DNA from: an uncultured Chlorobiota bacterium
GTDB taxonomy: Bacteria > Bacteroidota > Ignavibacteria > UBA10030 > UBA6906
Assembly: GCA_900696645.1 (NCBI GenBank)
Contig: CAADGV010000020.1
Span: forward strand, 62,001-126,000
Direction of reading: 5' to 3'
Length of the DNA stretch: 64,000 nucleotides
Shown piece by piece: positions 1-9,915 of the stretch. The position numbers were made by a program, and so were the translations under genes. The stretch's first letter is position 1. The number at the start of each line of letters is the position of its first letter. Below the pieces are notes generated by a model that saw only the letters and a list, made by a program, of their open reading frames with translations, did no database searches and was not told where the DNA came from.

Positions 1-1390
1 AGGATTGTGTCATAGGGATGCTGTTGAGATTCTTGTGCGTGAAGGGCCGGAGCGCTTGCGTGAATTGGCTCAGATCGGAGTTGAGTTTACCCGTAACCAG
101 GCGGGCGAACTCGACCTGGCACGTGAAGGGGGGCATTCCATCAACCGCATTGTCCATTCGCATGATCTCACCGGTCGAGAAATCGAGCGTGCCCTGGTTG
201 CAAGAGTCACTTCCCACCCCAACATTCAGGTTTTTGAGAATCACATTGCCATTGACCTCCTAACCGAACATCACGCGGCGACGAAACACGTTATCGACAG
301 AACGAATATTCATTGCTGGGGAGCCTACGCACTGAATGTTCATGAAAATGCTGTGCATGCGTTTTTGGCCAACGCAGTATTGCTTGCGACAGGCGGACTC
401 GGGCACGTCTACCTTCACACCACAAATCCCCAAATTGCTACAGGTGATGGCATTGCAATGGCATACCGTGCAGGTGCCACAATCGCCAATATGGAATTTG
501 TCCAGTTCCATCCTACAAGTCTGTATGACTCGGGAAGTCCGTCGTTTCTTATTTCCGAGGCTGTTCGCGGTTACGGCGGAATCTTGAAGACACAGGATGG
601 AGAAGAATTCATGCAGAAGTATGACGAACGCAAGTCGCTGGCGCCACGCGATATCGTCGCGTATGCCATTGATACGGAGTTGAAACGGCGTGGAGAGGAT
701 TTTGTTCTGCTCGATTTGCGACATCTCCCGGCTGACGGTATCATCGAACATTTCCCTCATATCTATGAAACGTGTCTCAACAAATTCAAGCTTGATATCA
801 CCCGTGAGCCTATTCCTGTTGTGCCGGCCGCCCACTATGCTTGCGGAGGCGTTTTAACGGATACGAACGGAAGAACGTCGATTCACGGGTTGTATGCTTC
901 CGGAGAAGTGAGCATGACCGGCGTTCACGGGGCGAACAGACTCGCGAGCAACTCGTTGTTGGAGGGGCTGGTATTTTCCGACAGAGCTGCCCGTGATGCC
1001 CGCCGGTTTTTTCGTGAGCACCCGGTCGCCATTCCGGAGATAAAAGATTGGGACGACAGCGGCACGCTCAACAGCGAGGAATGGGTCTTGATTTCCCACA
1101 ACCGGCGCGAGATTCAACAGATTATGTGGGATTATGTGGGGATTGTGCGATCGAATCTGCGTCTTGAACGCGCCCTGCGCCGGATGGATTTGATTCGCAA
1201 CGAAGTGGAAACATTCTACAAAAAAACAAAAGTCACCGAAGGACTGATCGAATTACGCAACCTCGCCCTGTGTGCGATGCTGATTATCAAATGCGCGATG
1301 AAGCGGCGTGAAAGCAGAGGATTACATGTTACAACCGATTATCGGGAGAGGAATGACAAAGAGTTTCTTGCGGACACAATCGTTGATTAG
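1..1390 (+). CDS. nadB: L-aspartate oxidase, 5'-truncated by window edge
   Basis: FAD enzyme that oxidises L-aspartate to iminoaspartate, the first step of de novo NAD synthesis together with NadA. The reading frame is open at the left edge (first full codon at base 2, Gly before LCHRDAVE), so roughly the first 85 residues, including the FAD dinucleotide-binding loop, lie outside the window. Visible family motifs in order are [26 protein letters not shown], the active-site stretch [22 protein letters not shown], the [12 protein letters not shown] segment, and the FAD-contacting [16 protein letters not shown]. The C-terminal helical domain is complete and ends at the TAG at 1388. FrdA/SdhA flavoproteins share the fold, but the short length and [16 protein letters not shown] fit NadB better. 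No nadA or nadC is visible here. Confidence 0.93.
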   Translation, partial: GLCHRDAVEILVREGPERLRELAQIGVEFTRNQAGELDLAREGGHSINRIVHSHDLTGREIERALVARVTSHPNIQVFENHIAIDLLTEHHAATKHVIDRTNIHCWGAYALNVHENAVHAFLANAVLLATGGLGHVYLHTTNPQIATGDGIAMAYRAGATIANMEFVQFHPTSLYDSGSPSFLISEAVRGYGGILKTQDGEEFMQKYDERKSLAPRDIVAYAIDTELKRRGEDFVLLDLRHLPADGIIEHFPHIYETCLNKFKLDITREPIPVVPAAHYACGGVLTDTNGRTSIHGLYASGEVSMTGVHGANRLASNSLLEGLVFSDRAARDARRFFREHPVAIPEIKDWDDSGTLNSEEWVLISHNRREIQQIMWDYVGIVRSNLRLERALRRMDLIRNEVETFYKKTKVTEGLIELRNLALCAMLIIKCAMKRRESRGLHVTTDYRERNDKEFLADTIVD

Positions 1391-1434
1391 CCCGACAAGT
1401 TCAAGTATATTGATGTGCATCCGACAACAACACC

Positions 1435-2946
1435 ATGAACGCAGATAACAGAGACAAACCCCGCTGCCACTGTGCAGTGTTTGGTGTGTTCGGTCATCCG
1501 GCGGCGGCACAGTTCACGTATTACGGCTTGCTTGCCCAGCAACACAGAGGACAGGAAGGTTCCGGTATCGTTACGTCGCAGTTCGATCCGAAAATCAACC
1601 GCCACCGTTTTCACGTGCACAAGGATTTCGGGCTTGTAACAGAAATCTATCGTGACGAGAAACTGCTCACGGAAACTCTTCGCGGAAGCATGGCCGTGGG
1701 ACATAACCGGTATTCAACGGCGGGTGCTGCCGACAACAGGCTGAACATCCAACCGCTGACGGTTATCTACAAGAACGGTAATCTTGCGGTTGCGCATAAC
1801 GGCAATCTCACCAACTTCAAACAGATCCGGAAGGAGTTGCAGGAAGAGGGAACAATCTTTCAGACAACCTCCGATACTGAAGTGATTCTCCATCTGATTG
1901 CCCGCAGCAAAAAGAAGGATCAGATCGATCAGATACGCGATGCGCTTTCCCGGATTCAAGGAGCGTTCTCGCTTGTGATCATGACGGACGATAAGCTGAT
2001 AGCGGCGCGGGATCAGTCAGGTTTCCGTCCGCTTGCGCTTGGGAGAAAGACGAACGCCACTCCGGATGGCGGCCTGGCGTTTTTTATCGCATCGGAAACA
2101 GTGGGATTTGATATCATTGATGCCGAGTACGTACGCGACATCGAACCCGGGGAGATTGTCGTGATTGATAGGGAGAGTACGAAGACGGGCACAGTGAAAT
2201 CCTTGCGGATTCATGACAGGAAGGAGAAACCGCATCATTGTATTTTCGAGTATATCTATTTTTCCCGTCCCGACAGTCACATTTTCGGCCATAGTGTAGA
2301 CAAGGTGCGCCGCAAGCTTGGCAAGAATCTTGCAAAAACGAAACCTGTTCACCCGAAAGATACCGGAGACAAAGTCATTGTCATCAACGTTCCCGACTCA
2401 AGCAACACCGCCACGATGGGATTTGTTCAGGAGACGAACAAGCATGGTGGTTCAGTCAAGCTGGAAATCGGACTGATTCGAAGCCACTACATCGGCAGAA
2501 CGTTTATTCAGCCGAAGCAGGATGTCCGGGAAAACAAAGTGAAGACGAAGTTCAATACAGTGAAGGGAGTGTTGAAGGATAATGTTGTTGTGATTGTCGA
2601 TGACTCGATTGTACGCGGAACAACATCAAAACAACTTGTACAGCTTGTCAAACAAGCAGGCCCGAAAGAAGTACACTTCAGAGTCACATCCCCCCCAATC
2701 AAGTTTCCGTGTCACTACGGCATGGATTTCCCGACGCCGAATGAGCTTGTTGCCAACCAATGCAACGGTGACGTGAAAAAGATCGGCGACGAGTTGGGCG
2801 TTGATAGTCTTGAGTATCTTGAGATCGGGGATTTGCTTGACTCAGTACCGCAGGAAAATGGCGCCAACTATTGCACAGCGTGCTTCAGTGGAACATACCC
2901 CATTCCTATTGACAGCAACCAAACAAAGGATGAGAATGAGGCATGA
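1435..2946 (+). CDS. purF: Amidophosphoribosyltransferase (PurF)
   Basis: Catalyses the first committed step of purine synthesis: glutamine plus PRPP give phosphoribosylamine. The 503-residue protein has an N-terminal Ntn-hydrolase glutaminase domain. Cys13 in HCAVFGVFG aligns with the catalytic nucleophile, so a 12-residue propeptide would have to be cleaved, as in the Bacillus-type enzyme. The type I PRPP-binding motif VIVDDSIVRGTTS lies near residue 385. Cysteines in HCIFEY, FPCHYG and NYCTACFSG match the Fe-S ligands of the Bacillus-type class, which uses oxygen-sensitive 4Fe-4S clusters. It follows nadB by 44 bases and overlaps the next gene by about 11 bases, suggesting co-transcription. 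Confidence 0.96.
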   Translation: MNADNRDKPRCHCAVFGVFGHPAAAQFTYYGLLAQQHRGQEGSGIVTSQFDPKINRHRFHVHKDFGLVTEIYRDEKLLTETLRGSMAVGHNRYSTAGAADNRLNIQPLTVIYKNGNLAVAHNGNLTNFKQIRKELQEEGTIFQTTSDTEVILHLIARSKKKDQIDQIRDALSRIQGAFSLVIMTDDKLIAARDQSGFRPLALGRKTNATPDGGLAFFIASETVGFDIIDAEYVRDIEPGEIVVIDRESTKTGTVKSLRIHDRKEKPHHCIFEYIYFSRPDSHIFGHSVDKVRRKLGKNLAKTKPVHPKDTGDKVIVINVPDSSNTATMGFVQETNKHGGSVKLEIGLIRSHYIGRTFIQPKQDVRENKVKTKFNTVKGVLKDNVVVIVDDSIVRGTTSKQLVQLVKQAGPKEVHFRVTSPPIKFPCHYGMDFPTPNELVANQCNGDVKKIGDELGVDSLEYLEIGDLLDSVPQENGANYCTACFSGTYPIPIDSNQTKDENEA

Positions 2947-3532
2947 GAACTACCCGGACACAGCATCAGGCGCTTCGGGGTTAGGACGCTTCTTCACCAT
3001 CTCGAATCTGCTCAGTATTTCCCGCGCCGTGCTTGCTGTTCCCTTTGCAATCGTGATGCTGTCGGATATTCCCGACAAGACTCTATGGGGAATACTCATC
3101 CTGGCCGCGGCGGCACTCACGGACAAGCTCGACGGAGTTCTTGCTCGAAAGCACAATGAGATTACAGAGTGGGGAAAAATTCTCGATCCGTTGGCTGACA
3201 AAATCGGAATTGGCGTTGTAGCAGTTGTGCTTGTGATGTTGGGTTTGATTCCGCTTTGGTTTGTGCTTGTGCTTCTGGGCAGGGATGTGTTGATCCTCAC
3301 CGGTGGTCTTTACTTGAAGAAACACAAATCAGTTGTGCCTCAATCAAATCTGCTCGGGAAGTGGACCATCGGCGTTCTTGCCCTGATGATGGGATGTGCC
3401 ATGTTGGAGTGGAGTATCGCTGCCGACATGTTTTTGTGGATGAGTGTCGCCATGCTTGTTGCCTCTCTCGGAATGTACGGATTGAGATTTCTTGAGATTG
3501 TAAAGGCCTCTCGCGTGATTCCCAGCAAATGA
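2936..3532 (+). CDS. pgsA: CDP-alcohol phosphatidyltransferase, probably PgsA
   Basis: Integral membrane enzyme of the CDP-alcohol phosphotransferase family, most likely making phosphatidylglycerophosphate from CDP-diacylglycerol and glycerol-3-phosphate. The full catalytic signature DxxDGxxAR-x8-GxxxDxxxD is present (DKLDGVLAR, then GKILDPLAD). About five or six hydrophobic segments make up the 198-residue protein, a normal size for PgsA. I chose the ATG at 2936 because an AAAGGA ribosome site lies 5 bases upstream, overlapping the end of purF. Longer in-frame starts run deep into purF and encode unrelated residues. Head-group specificity (glycerol phosphate or another alcohol) cannot be read from sequence alone. 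Confidence 0.8.
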   Translation: MRHENYPDTASGASGLGRFFTISNLLSISRAVLAVPFAIVMLSDIPDKTLWGILILAAAALTDKLDGVLARKHNEITEWGKILDPLADKIGIGVVAVVLVMLGLIPLWFVLVLLGRDVLILTGGLYLKKHKSVVPQSNLLGKWTIGVLALMMGCAMLEWSIAADMFLWMSVAMLVASLGMYGLRFLEIVKASRVIPSK

Positions 3533-3549
3533 AAAGAACATAGACTTAT

Positions 3550-4491
3550 ATGGGCTTCTTCGACAAAATAGGATTTTCAAAACTGCGCGATGGGCTTTCC
3601 AAAACCCGTGAGGGGATTGTCGGCAAAGTTGCACGATTGGTTACGACCAAATCCAAAATCGATGATGTTACGCTTGAGCAGCTTGAGGAAATCCTCATTG
3701 GCGCTGATGTCGGAGTTGCGGCAACGCTTGATATTGTCGATTCGATTCGCAAACGGGCGAAGGAGGAACGGTATGCAGATGCCGCAGAACTCAATACCCT
3801 CTTGCACGATGAAATTCAACGTCAGTTTGCAGGCGGCACAGATGACACGGATCCGTTTCATGTCCCGTCCGAAAAGCCGTTCGTGATTATGGTGGTGGGA
3901 ATTAACGGCGTTGGGAAAACGACATCCATCGGCAAACTTGCCAACATCTACACAAAAGCAGGAAAGAAGGTCGTCATCGGCTCGGCGGATACGTTTCGTG
4001 CCGCGGCCAACGAGCAACTTGAAATCTGGGCGAAGCGTGCAGGCGCTGAAATCATCCGGCAGGTACATGGCGCCGACCCTGCAGCGGTTGCATTTGACAC
4101 CGTGAAGTCGGCAATTGCAACCGGAGCGGATGTCGTTATCATCGACACAGCCGGACGCCTTCATACCAAAGTGAATTTGATGGAAGAGTTGAAAAAGATC
4201 CGCCGCGTGATTGCAAAACAGAACGAGGCATTTCCGCACGAAGTATTGCTCGTCATTGATGCGTCAACCGGACAAAACGGCATGCAGCAAGCCAAGCAAT
4301 TCAGTGCAGCTTCCGGCGTTACCGGGCTTGTCCTGACGAAATTGGATGGAACAGCCAAGGGCGGAATTGTTCTCGCTATCAGCAAGGAAATGAACCTACC
4401 GATCAAGTTTATTGGTGTTGGAGAACAGATTGATGACCTGCAGCCATTTGACAGGAAAGCATTCGTTGAAGCGCTTTTTGGAGCAACGTGA
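3550..4491 (+). CDS. ftsY: Signal recognition particle receptor FtsY
   Basis: GTPase that docks SRP-ribosome complexes at the inner membrane. The 313-residue protein is essentially the N (four-helix) and G domains, without the long acidic A domain of E. coli FtsY. Its N-terminus MGFFDKIGFSKLRDGL is an amphipathic membrane-binding helix. GTPase motifs: P-loop GINGVGKTT from residue 117, DTFRAAANEQL, DTAGRLH from residue 199, TKLDGTAKGG from residue 263, and the closing GVGEQIDDLQPFD. It starts at ATG 3550, 17 bases after the phosphatidyltransferase, and its stop overlaps the mutL start by four bases (GTGA). Confidence 0.97.
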   Translation: MGFFDKIGFSKLRDGLSKTREGIVGKVARLVTTKSKIDDVTLEQLEEILIGADVGVAATLDIVDSIRKRAKEERYADAAELNTLLHDEIQRQFAGGTDDTDPFHVPSEKPFVIMVVGINGVGKTTSIGKLANIYTKAGKKVVIGSADTFRAAANEQLEIWAKRAGAEIIRQVHGADPAAVAFDTVKSAIATGADVVIIDTAGRLHTKVNLMEELKKIRRVIAKQNEAFPHEVLLVIDASTGQNGMQQAKQFSAASGVTGLVLTKLDGTAKGGIVLAISKEMNLPIKFIGVGEQIDDLQPFDRKAFVEALFGAT

Positions 4492-6344
4492 ACAACCGTA
4501 GAGTACAAATTCTTTCCGAGCATCTTGCCAACCAAATAGCGGCAGGTGAAGTTATTCAACGTCCCGAGTCCGTTGTAAAGGAGTTGCTGGAGAACTCTCT
4601 TGATGCGGATGCAAAGAACCTTCTCGTTATCATCAAGGAGGGGGGAAAGAAGTTAATTCAGATTGTTGATGACGGGATTGGAATGGACGAGCAGGATGCT
4701 GTTGCATCCTTTTTGCGTCATGCAACAAGCAAGATTTCCTCCATCAATGATCTGGAGGGAATACAAACGTACGGCTTTCGCGGAGAAGCGCTTGCGTCTG
4801 TGGCCGCTGTTGCCCACGTGACAATGAAAACACGCCGACGCGAGGATGATGCAGCCGTTGTTGTACAGATTGATGGAGGAAGCAAGCCTCAGGTTTCACG
4901 CGAAGGCAGAGAACCCGGGTCGTCCATTACGGTACAGAATCTCTTCTTCAATGTTCCCGCACGACGGAAGTTTCTGAAAAGTGTTAACACCGAATTCCGT
5001 CACATCTATGATGTCGTTCAACGTGTTGCGCTCAGCCATCCTGAAGTAGCGCTGAAGTTTATAAGCGATGATGAGACGATCCTGGACCTCAAATCAGCTA
5101 CGCTTGAGGAACGGCTGCTGGATGTGTTTGGCCAGCGACAGACGGAACAGATGGTGTGGCTCGAGGAGCAATCGGCGTATGTTTCAATATCCGGCTACAT
5201 CGGCAAGCCCGTATTCGGCCAGAAGAGCAGGGCGAACCAATTTCTCTTTCTGAACAAACGATACATCACCAACCGGAACATCAGCCATGCAGTGTTCACT
5301 GCATATGAAAATCTGTTGATAAAAGGAACATTCCCTTTCTTCCTTCTCTTTCTGGAAATCGATCCGCATCGCGTTGATGTGAATGTGCATCCCTCCAAGA
5401 TGGAAGCTAAGTTTGAGGATGAGCAGAATATCTACCGGTTCGTGTCACATGCTGTTCGCCGGACACTTGCGGGCAACGACCTTGTTCCGGCAATGTCGGC
5501 TTCGCAACCGGAAAATGAACCCGGCGAGATCGGGCTTCAGTTTACTCGTCGACAGCATAGTTGGCCGATGCCACGGCAGTTCGTTGACCGGACTACGGGA
5601 GAGATTTTCGCTCCAAACAGGGAAACTGCCAATGGGCAGAGCCGATTGCATTTCCAAGGAGGAGCAGCGCTTGTTGAGAACTTGTTGGGGCCGATTGAGA
5701 AGCGATTTGAGGATGCTGCAACACGAACAGGCGAGAGTGCAGAATCTCTTGCGGAACGTTCGCGCATGCCGGAACTCTCGCCGATTATCTGGCAACTGCA
5801 CAACAAATACATTCTTACCCCGATCGAAAACGGGCTGATGATAGTTGATCAGCATGTCGCGCATGAACGCATTCTGTATGAACGTGCCCGTAAGCGATTT
5901 GACCATGAGGCGCCGCCATCGCAGCAGTTGCTTTTTCCCCAGACAATCGAGTTGAATGCGGCTGATTTTTCGTTGACAAGCGAGCTGCTTCCGCACCTTG
6001 AACGGTTGGGGTTTTCCATCAAACCGTTCGGCAAAAATACGGTTGTTGTTGAAGGCATTCCTCCCGACGTTCCGCTCGGAACGGAAACGAAGATCATCGA
6101 AGATATCCTCTCTCTCTACAAAGAATACCTGCAACACGGGATGATGGACAAACGGGACACTCTCGCAAAATCATTCTCGTGCAGATCGGCAATAAAGGCG
6201 GGGGATCCGCTTGGCGAGCAAGAAATGAAGACGTTACTCGAACAGTTGTTTCAAACTTCGATGCCGTATGTTTGCCCGCACGGGCGGCCTGTTGTTCTCA
6301 AAATCTCAATCGACGAACTTGACAGAAGATTCGGCAGAACGTAA
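4488..6344 (+). CDS. mutL: DNA mismatch repair protein MutL
   Basis: Links MutS mismatch recognition to strand removal. The N-terminal GHKL ATPase shows ELLENSLDADA, VDDGIGMD and TYGFRGEAL. The C-terminal domain carries the latent endonuclease signature DQHVAHERILYE starting at Asp454 (consensus DQHAxxExxxxE, with Val in the fourth place), with SCRSAIKAGD, CPHGRP and a terminal FGR. This is a nicking MutL of the type found in bacteria without MutH, unlike E. coli MutL. The start is GTG 4488, overlapping the ftsY stop, so translation is probably coupled. The 618-residue length is normal. No mutS is present in the window. Confidence 0.96.
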   Translation: MNNRRVQILSEHLANQIAAGEVIQRPESVVKELLENSLDADAKNLLVIIKEGGKKLIQIVDDGIGMDEQDAVASFLRHATSKISSINDLEGIQTYGFRGEALASVAAVAHVTMKTRRREDDAAVVVQIDGGSKPQVSREGREPGSSITVQNLFFNVPARRKFLKSVNTEFRHIYDVVQRVALSHPEVALKFISDDETILDLKSATLEERLLDVFGQRQTEQMVWLEEQSAYVSISGYIGKPVFGQKSRANQFLFLNKRYITNRNISHAVFTAYENLLIKGTFPFFLLFLEIDPHRVDVNVHPSKMEAKFEDEQNIYRFVSHAVRRTLAGNDLVPAMSASQPENEPGEIGLQFTRRQHSWPMPRQFVDRTTGEIFAPNRETANGQSRLHFQGGAALVENLLGPIEKRFEDAATRTGESAESLAERSRMPELSPIIWQLHNKYILTPIENGLMIVDQHVAHERILYERARKRFDHEAPPSQQLLFPQTIELNAADFSLTSELLPHLERLGFSIKPFGKNTVVVEGIPPDVPLGTETKIIEDILSLYKEYLQHGMMDKRDTLAKSFSCRSAIKAGDPLGEQEMKTLLEQLFQTSMPYVCPHGRPVVLKISIDELDRRFGRT

Positions 6345-6473
6345 CCCGATTTATCCGGCCTGTGCCTATCATCAGTCGTCCTGCTGTATCTTGAACTTCA
6401 TTGAGTTTCTTCGTTAATTTGACGTTAGTTAAATGGTTCTTTCTCACCAACCCACCATGAACTTGGGGAACAC
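6345..6473. other. Intergenic gap between mutL and the mutase
   Basis: 129 bases without a gene. There is no clear hairpin with a U tract and no convincing -35/-10 pair. An AACTTGGGGAAC stretch immediately before ATG 6474 does not resemble a strong ribosome site. The gap probably separates transcription units, since every junction before it is 44 bases or less. Confidence 0.4.
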
Positions 6474-8141
6474 ATGAACACAAACGGCTTCGACGACGTA
6501 AGGAAGCAGAAAGAGAATTGGGCGGCGAAGGCGGCGAAATCTTCACGACAACTCCAGACGAAATTCACAACAGTCAGTGGTGCGCCAATCGATTTGCTGT
6601 ACACACCGGACGATGTAGCGCACATCAACTATCTCTCCGATATCGGCTTCCCCGGCGAGTTTCCGTATACACGAGGCATTCATCACAATATGTACCGCGG
6701 CAAGCTCTGGACGATGCGGCAGTTTGCCGGGTTCGGCGCCCCCGAGGATACGAACGAACGATACCACTATCTGCTCGATCATGGCCAAACGGGATTGTCT
6801 GTTGCATTCGATTTGCCCGCGCTGATGGGGAGGGACGCGGATGATCCGCTCGCAGAAGGTGAAGTCGGGATTTGCGGTGTTGCGGTGAGTTCTCTGGCGG
6901 ATATGGAAATCTTGTTCAAAGGCATCTCGCTCAAAGACATTTCCACCTCCATGACGATCAATGCACCCGCTGCCATGATGCTGGCATTCTACATTGCCGT
7001 GGCGGAGAAGCAGGGAGCCAAGAGGAAGGATTTGCAAGGCACAATCCAGGCGGATATTCTGAAGGAATACATTGCCCAGAAGGAATGGATTTACCCGCCG
7101 CATCCCTCGATGCGTATTGTGACGGACATGATTGAGTTTTGCACGAACGAGATGCCGAAATGGAATCCGGTTTCAGTGAGCGGTTATCACATCCGTGAAG
7201 CCGGCTCAACATCTGTGCAGGAACTGGCGTTCACGCTTGCCGACGGCTTTGCGTATGTCGAGCATTGCATCGAACGGGGAATGGACGTTGATAGTTTCGC
7301 TCCGCGGATTTCGTATTTCTTCAATTCCCATCTTGATTTCTTTGAAGAGATTTGCAAATTCCGCGCAGCACGACGTATCTATGCCAAACGCATGCGTGAC
7401 AAGTACGGAGCAACAAATCCAAAATCGTGGACACTCCGCTTTCATACGCAAACAGCCGGGTGCACGCTCACAGCGCAGCAACCCGAAAACAACATTGTGA
7501 GAACGGCATTCGAGGCGTTGGCCGGCGTGCTTGGCGGTACGCAATCTCTCCACACAAACTCGATGGATGAAACACTTGCGTTGCCGTCGGAGAAGGCTGT
7601 GAAGATTGCTTTGCGTACGCAGCAAATTATTGCACATGAAATCGGTGTCACCAACACCATTGATCCGCTCGGGGGAAGTTATTTCATTGAAGCCCTCACC
7701 GACAGAATGGAGAAAGAAGCGGAGGCGTATTTTGAGAAGATTGATGCACTCGGCGGCGTTATTCCGGCGATTGAAGCAGGCTTTTTCCAGCGTGAAATCG
7801 CGGAAGCTGCTTACCGTTACCAGCTTGAGTTAGACAGCAAGGAGAAGATCATTGTCGGGGTGAATGATTTCGTAGAGGAGGATGAGAAGATTGATATTCC
7901 GATTTTGTTGATTTCACCGGAAGTCGAAGTGAAGCAGAAAAAGCGTCTCGCAGAAGTGCGTCATTCCCGCAACAACGACGAGGTTCAGCGTACGTTAGCC
8001 GACCTGAATCGCGCAGCATCAGATGGTTCGAACCTCATGCCGAAACTGCTGGATTGCACAAGAGCGTACGTCACTCTTGGCGAGATGTGTCAAAGCCTGA
8101 CGGAAGTGTTTGGTGTGCATGAAGAGATTGCCGTGTTTTGA
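6474..8141 (+). CDS. B12-dependent acyl-CoA mutase large subunit, isobutyryl-CoA mutase type
   Basis: Radical B12 carbon-skeleton mutase, substrate-binding TIM-barrel subunit (555 residues). There is no C-terminal cobalamin domain (no DxHxxG), so it needs a separate B12-binding partner, which is not in the window. The overall match is to the methylmalonyl-CoA mutase family: [67 protein letters not shown]. The two residues that set substrate specificity differ from methylmalonyl-CoA mutase. Its Tyr89 is Phe84 here (TMRQFAGFG) and its Arg207 is Gln202 (KEYIAQKEW). The invariant His244 equivalent is His239, a constant offset of five that supports the alignment. Phe/Gln is the isobutyryl-CoA mutase pair. 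An annotation as methylmalonyl-CoA mutase is therefore doubtful. The following gene starts 2 bases downstream. Confidence 0.88.
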   Translation: MNTNGFDDVRKQKENWAAKAAKSSRQLQTKFTTVSGAPIDLLYTPDDVAHINYLSDIGFPGEFPYTRGIHHNMYRGKLWTMRQFAGFGAPEDTNERYHYLLDHGQTGLSVAFDLPALMGRDADDPLAEGEVGICGVAVSSLADMEILFKGISLKDISTSMTINAPAAMMLAFYIAVAEKQGAKRKDLQGTIQADILKEYIAQKEWIYPPHPSMRIVTDMIEFCTNEMPKWNPVSVSGYHIREAGSTSVQELAFTLADGFAYVEHCIERGMDVDSFAPRISYFFNSHLDFFEEICKFRAARRIYAKRMRDKYGATNPKSWTLRFHTQTAGCTLTAQQPENNIVRTAFEALAGVLGGTQSLHTNSMDETLALPSEKAVKIALRTQQIIAHEIGVTNTIDPLGGSYFIEALTDRMEKEAEAYFEKIDALGGVIPAIEAGFFQREIAEAAYRYQLELDSKEKIIVGVNDFVEEDEKIDIPILLISPEVEVKQKKRLAEVRHSRNNDEVQRTLADLNRAASDGSNLMPKLLDCTRAYVTLGEMCQSLTEVFGVHEEIAVF

Positions 8142-8143
8142 GA

Positions 8144-8713
8144 ATGTCGACTGCAAGAAGAACATACATATCGCCGGAAGAATACTTGGAGCTGGAACGT
8201 AAGGCGGAGCAACGCAGCCAGTACTTCGACGGAGAAGTGTATGCAATGGCGGGAGCGAGCGCCAACCATGTACAGATTACCACCAACATTTCCGGAACAT
8301 TGAGAAATCTGTTGAAGGGGAGAGATTGTCGCGTGGGTGCCGTTGATATGCGTCTTTTTGTACCCGCTTCAGGGTTGTATACGTATCCCGATGTGTTTGT
8401 GGTTTGCGGGGAGCCACAGTTCATGACCTCACATACCGATACGCTGCTCAATCCGATTGTTCTTTTCGAGGTACTTTCCGAATCAACCGAGCAATTCGAT
8501 CGCGGGAAGAAATTCAGCTACTATCAGACGATTGCCTCACTTTCAGACTATGTTCTTGTCTCTCAAGATCAGTGCAGGGTTGAGAGATTCAAGAAACAGC
8601 CTTCGGGCGATTGGTTGTTGTCGGTGTTCACTTCTTTGGAGGATCGTGTGGCGTTTCCCGAATTGGATGTTGAGTTGCCCCTTTCAGAAGTCTATTATCT
8701 GGTAGAGATGTGA
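8144..8713 (+). CDS. Uma2 family (DUF820) nuclease-fold protein
   Basis: Protein of 189 residues with the PD-(D/E)xK-like core of the Uma2 family: YFDGEVYAMAGAS near the N-terminus, YPDVFVVCG carrying the PD, then PIVLFEVLSEST with the Glu, and FDRGKKFSYYQ with the Lys. Endonuclease function is inferred from the fold. The biological role of the family is unknown. I prefer ATG 8144 (MSTARRTYI), although a TTG at 8138 overlaps the mutase stop as TTGA. It is packed between the mutase and the DUF362 gene with gaps of 2 and 3 bases, so all three are probably co-transcribed. A second, divergent Uma2 gene lies at 19.0 kb. Confidence 0.85.
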   Translation: MSTARRTYISPEEYLELERKAEQRSQYFDGEVYAMAGASANHVQITTNISGTLRNLLKGRDCRVGAVDMRLFVPASGLYTYPDVFVVCGEPQFMTSHTDTLLNPIVLFEVLSESTEQFDRGKKFSYYQTIASLSDYVLVSQDQCRVERFKKQPSGDWLLSVFTSLEDRVAFPELDVELPLSEVYYLVEM

Positions 8714-8716
8714 TTG

Positions 8717-9832
8717 ATGGCGAAATCCAAAGTAGCAGTTCTTAAAACAAAACCGGAAACCGTTCTCGAAGACTATCAGCGACTTGCCGAACTTGCCGGT
8801 ATGCCGTCTGTGCTGAATTCCGGCTCGCCCACCGTTCTGAAAGACAATATCTCCTGGCATTTTCCGTTTCCCGGCGCCAACACAACACCGTGGCAAATGG
8901 AGGGAACGATTCTCGCCTTGAAGAAGTTCGGTTTGAATGACATGTCGTGCGTGCAAAACAAGACAGTTGTTACCGATGCGTTCAAGGGCGAAGATCTGAA
9001 CAACTACGTTCCTATCTTCAAGAAGTACGACATCCCTGTTCTCTTCAACTTCAAAGAAGAGGATATACAATGGATAACATACGAGCCGAAAGCGAAGATG
9101 CACGTGCTGAAGATGATCTATCCGGAGGGGATCACGATTCCGGATTACTTCTTTGGAAAGAACATCGTTCATCTGCCGACCGTGAAATGTCACATCTATA
9201 CAACAACTACCGGCGCGATGAAAAATGCCTTCGGCGGATTGTTGAACACAAAACGGCACTATACACATTCGTGGATTCACAAAACCTTGGTTGACCTTCT
9301 TGCCATCCAGAAGGAAATTCACAGCGGCATTTTTGCGATGATGGATGGAACGACGGCAGGAAACGGGCCCGGCCCGAGGACGATGTTTCCCGTCATCAAA
9401 GATTACATACTTGCGAGCGCAGACCAGGTTGCGATCGATGCCGTTGCAGCCAAGATGATGGGCTTCGATCCGTTCAATATTGAATACATCCGTGTGGCTC
9501 ACGAAGACAAACTCGGCGTCGGCGATGTTCGTGATATCGAGATTGTGGGAGCGGATATCTCCAACGAATCGTGGGGGTTCACGGTCGGTAACAACGGCGT
9601 CAGTTTGTTCGGCAATCTTGCTTGGTTTGGCCCCCTCAAAGGTTTGCAGAAACTCTTCTTCCGCACGCCGCTCGTGCATGCCTTCATCTTCGGGTCGGAA
9701 GCGTACCATGACTACTATCGCTGGCCTCTAAAGGACGAGAAGGTGTTCGAGCATTGGAAAGCGACAACCCATTGGGGCAGGCTGTTCACGCAGTATCAAA
9801 CCCGCGAAGTGTGGGAGAAAGCCGTATCCTGA
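8717..9832 (+). CDS. DUF362 domain-containing protein
   Basis: Protein of 371 residues of the DUF362 family, whose biochemical role is not established. Family features: LPTVKCHIYTTTTGAMKNAFG near residue 165, DGTTAGNGPGPR, and SADQVAIDAVAAKMMGFDP. Many DUF362 proteins also carry a ferredoxin-like [4Fe-4S] domain. None is visible here: no CxxCxxC clusters occur. No signal peptide or membrane segment is apparent, so it is likely cytoplasmic. ATG 8717 is preferred over the adjacent TTG 8714. The stop is followed by 83 bases before the next gene. Confidence 0.82.
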   Translation: MAKSKVAVLKTKPETVLEDYQRLAELAGMPSVLNSGSPTVLKDNISWHFPFPGANTTPWQMEGTILALKKFGLNDMSCVQNKTVVTDAFKGEDLNNYVPIFKKYDIPVLFNFKEEDIQWITYEPKAKMHVLKMIYPEGITIPDYFFGKNIVHLPTVKCHIYTTTTGAMKNAFGGLLNTKRHYTHSWIHKTLVDLLAIQKEIHSGIFAMMDGTTAGNGPGPRTMFPVIKDYILASADQVAIDAVAAKMMGFDPFNIEYIRVAHEDKLGVGDVRDIEIVGADISNESWGFTVGNNGVSLFGNLAWFGPLKGLQKLFFRTPLVHAFIFGSEAYHDYYRWPLKDEKVFEHWKATTHWGRLFTQYQTREVWEKAVS

Positions 9833-9915
9833 CCTGCCATCCTCAATTCCGGTCTCACGAATTCTGTAACGGAGAAATCGGAGATACACCTCGTTCTTCT
9901 TCCTGAAACATCTCA

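Noticed and set aside
5847-5882. Val in place of the usual Ala in the MutL endonuclease motif (DQHVAHE) as an inactivating change
   Set aside because: The metal- and catalysis-linked Asp, His and Glu residues are kept, and the other nuclease-domain motifs (CPHGRP, terminal FGR) are intact.
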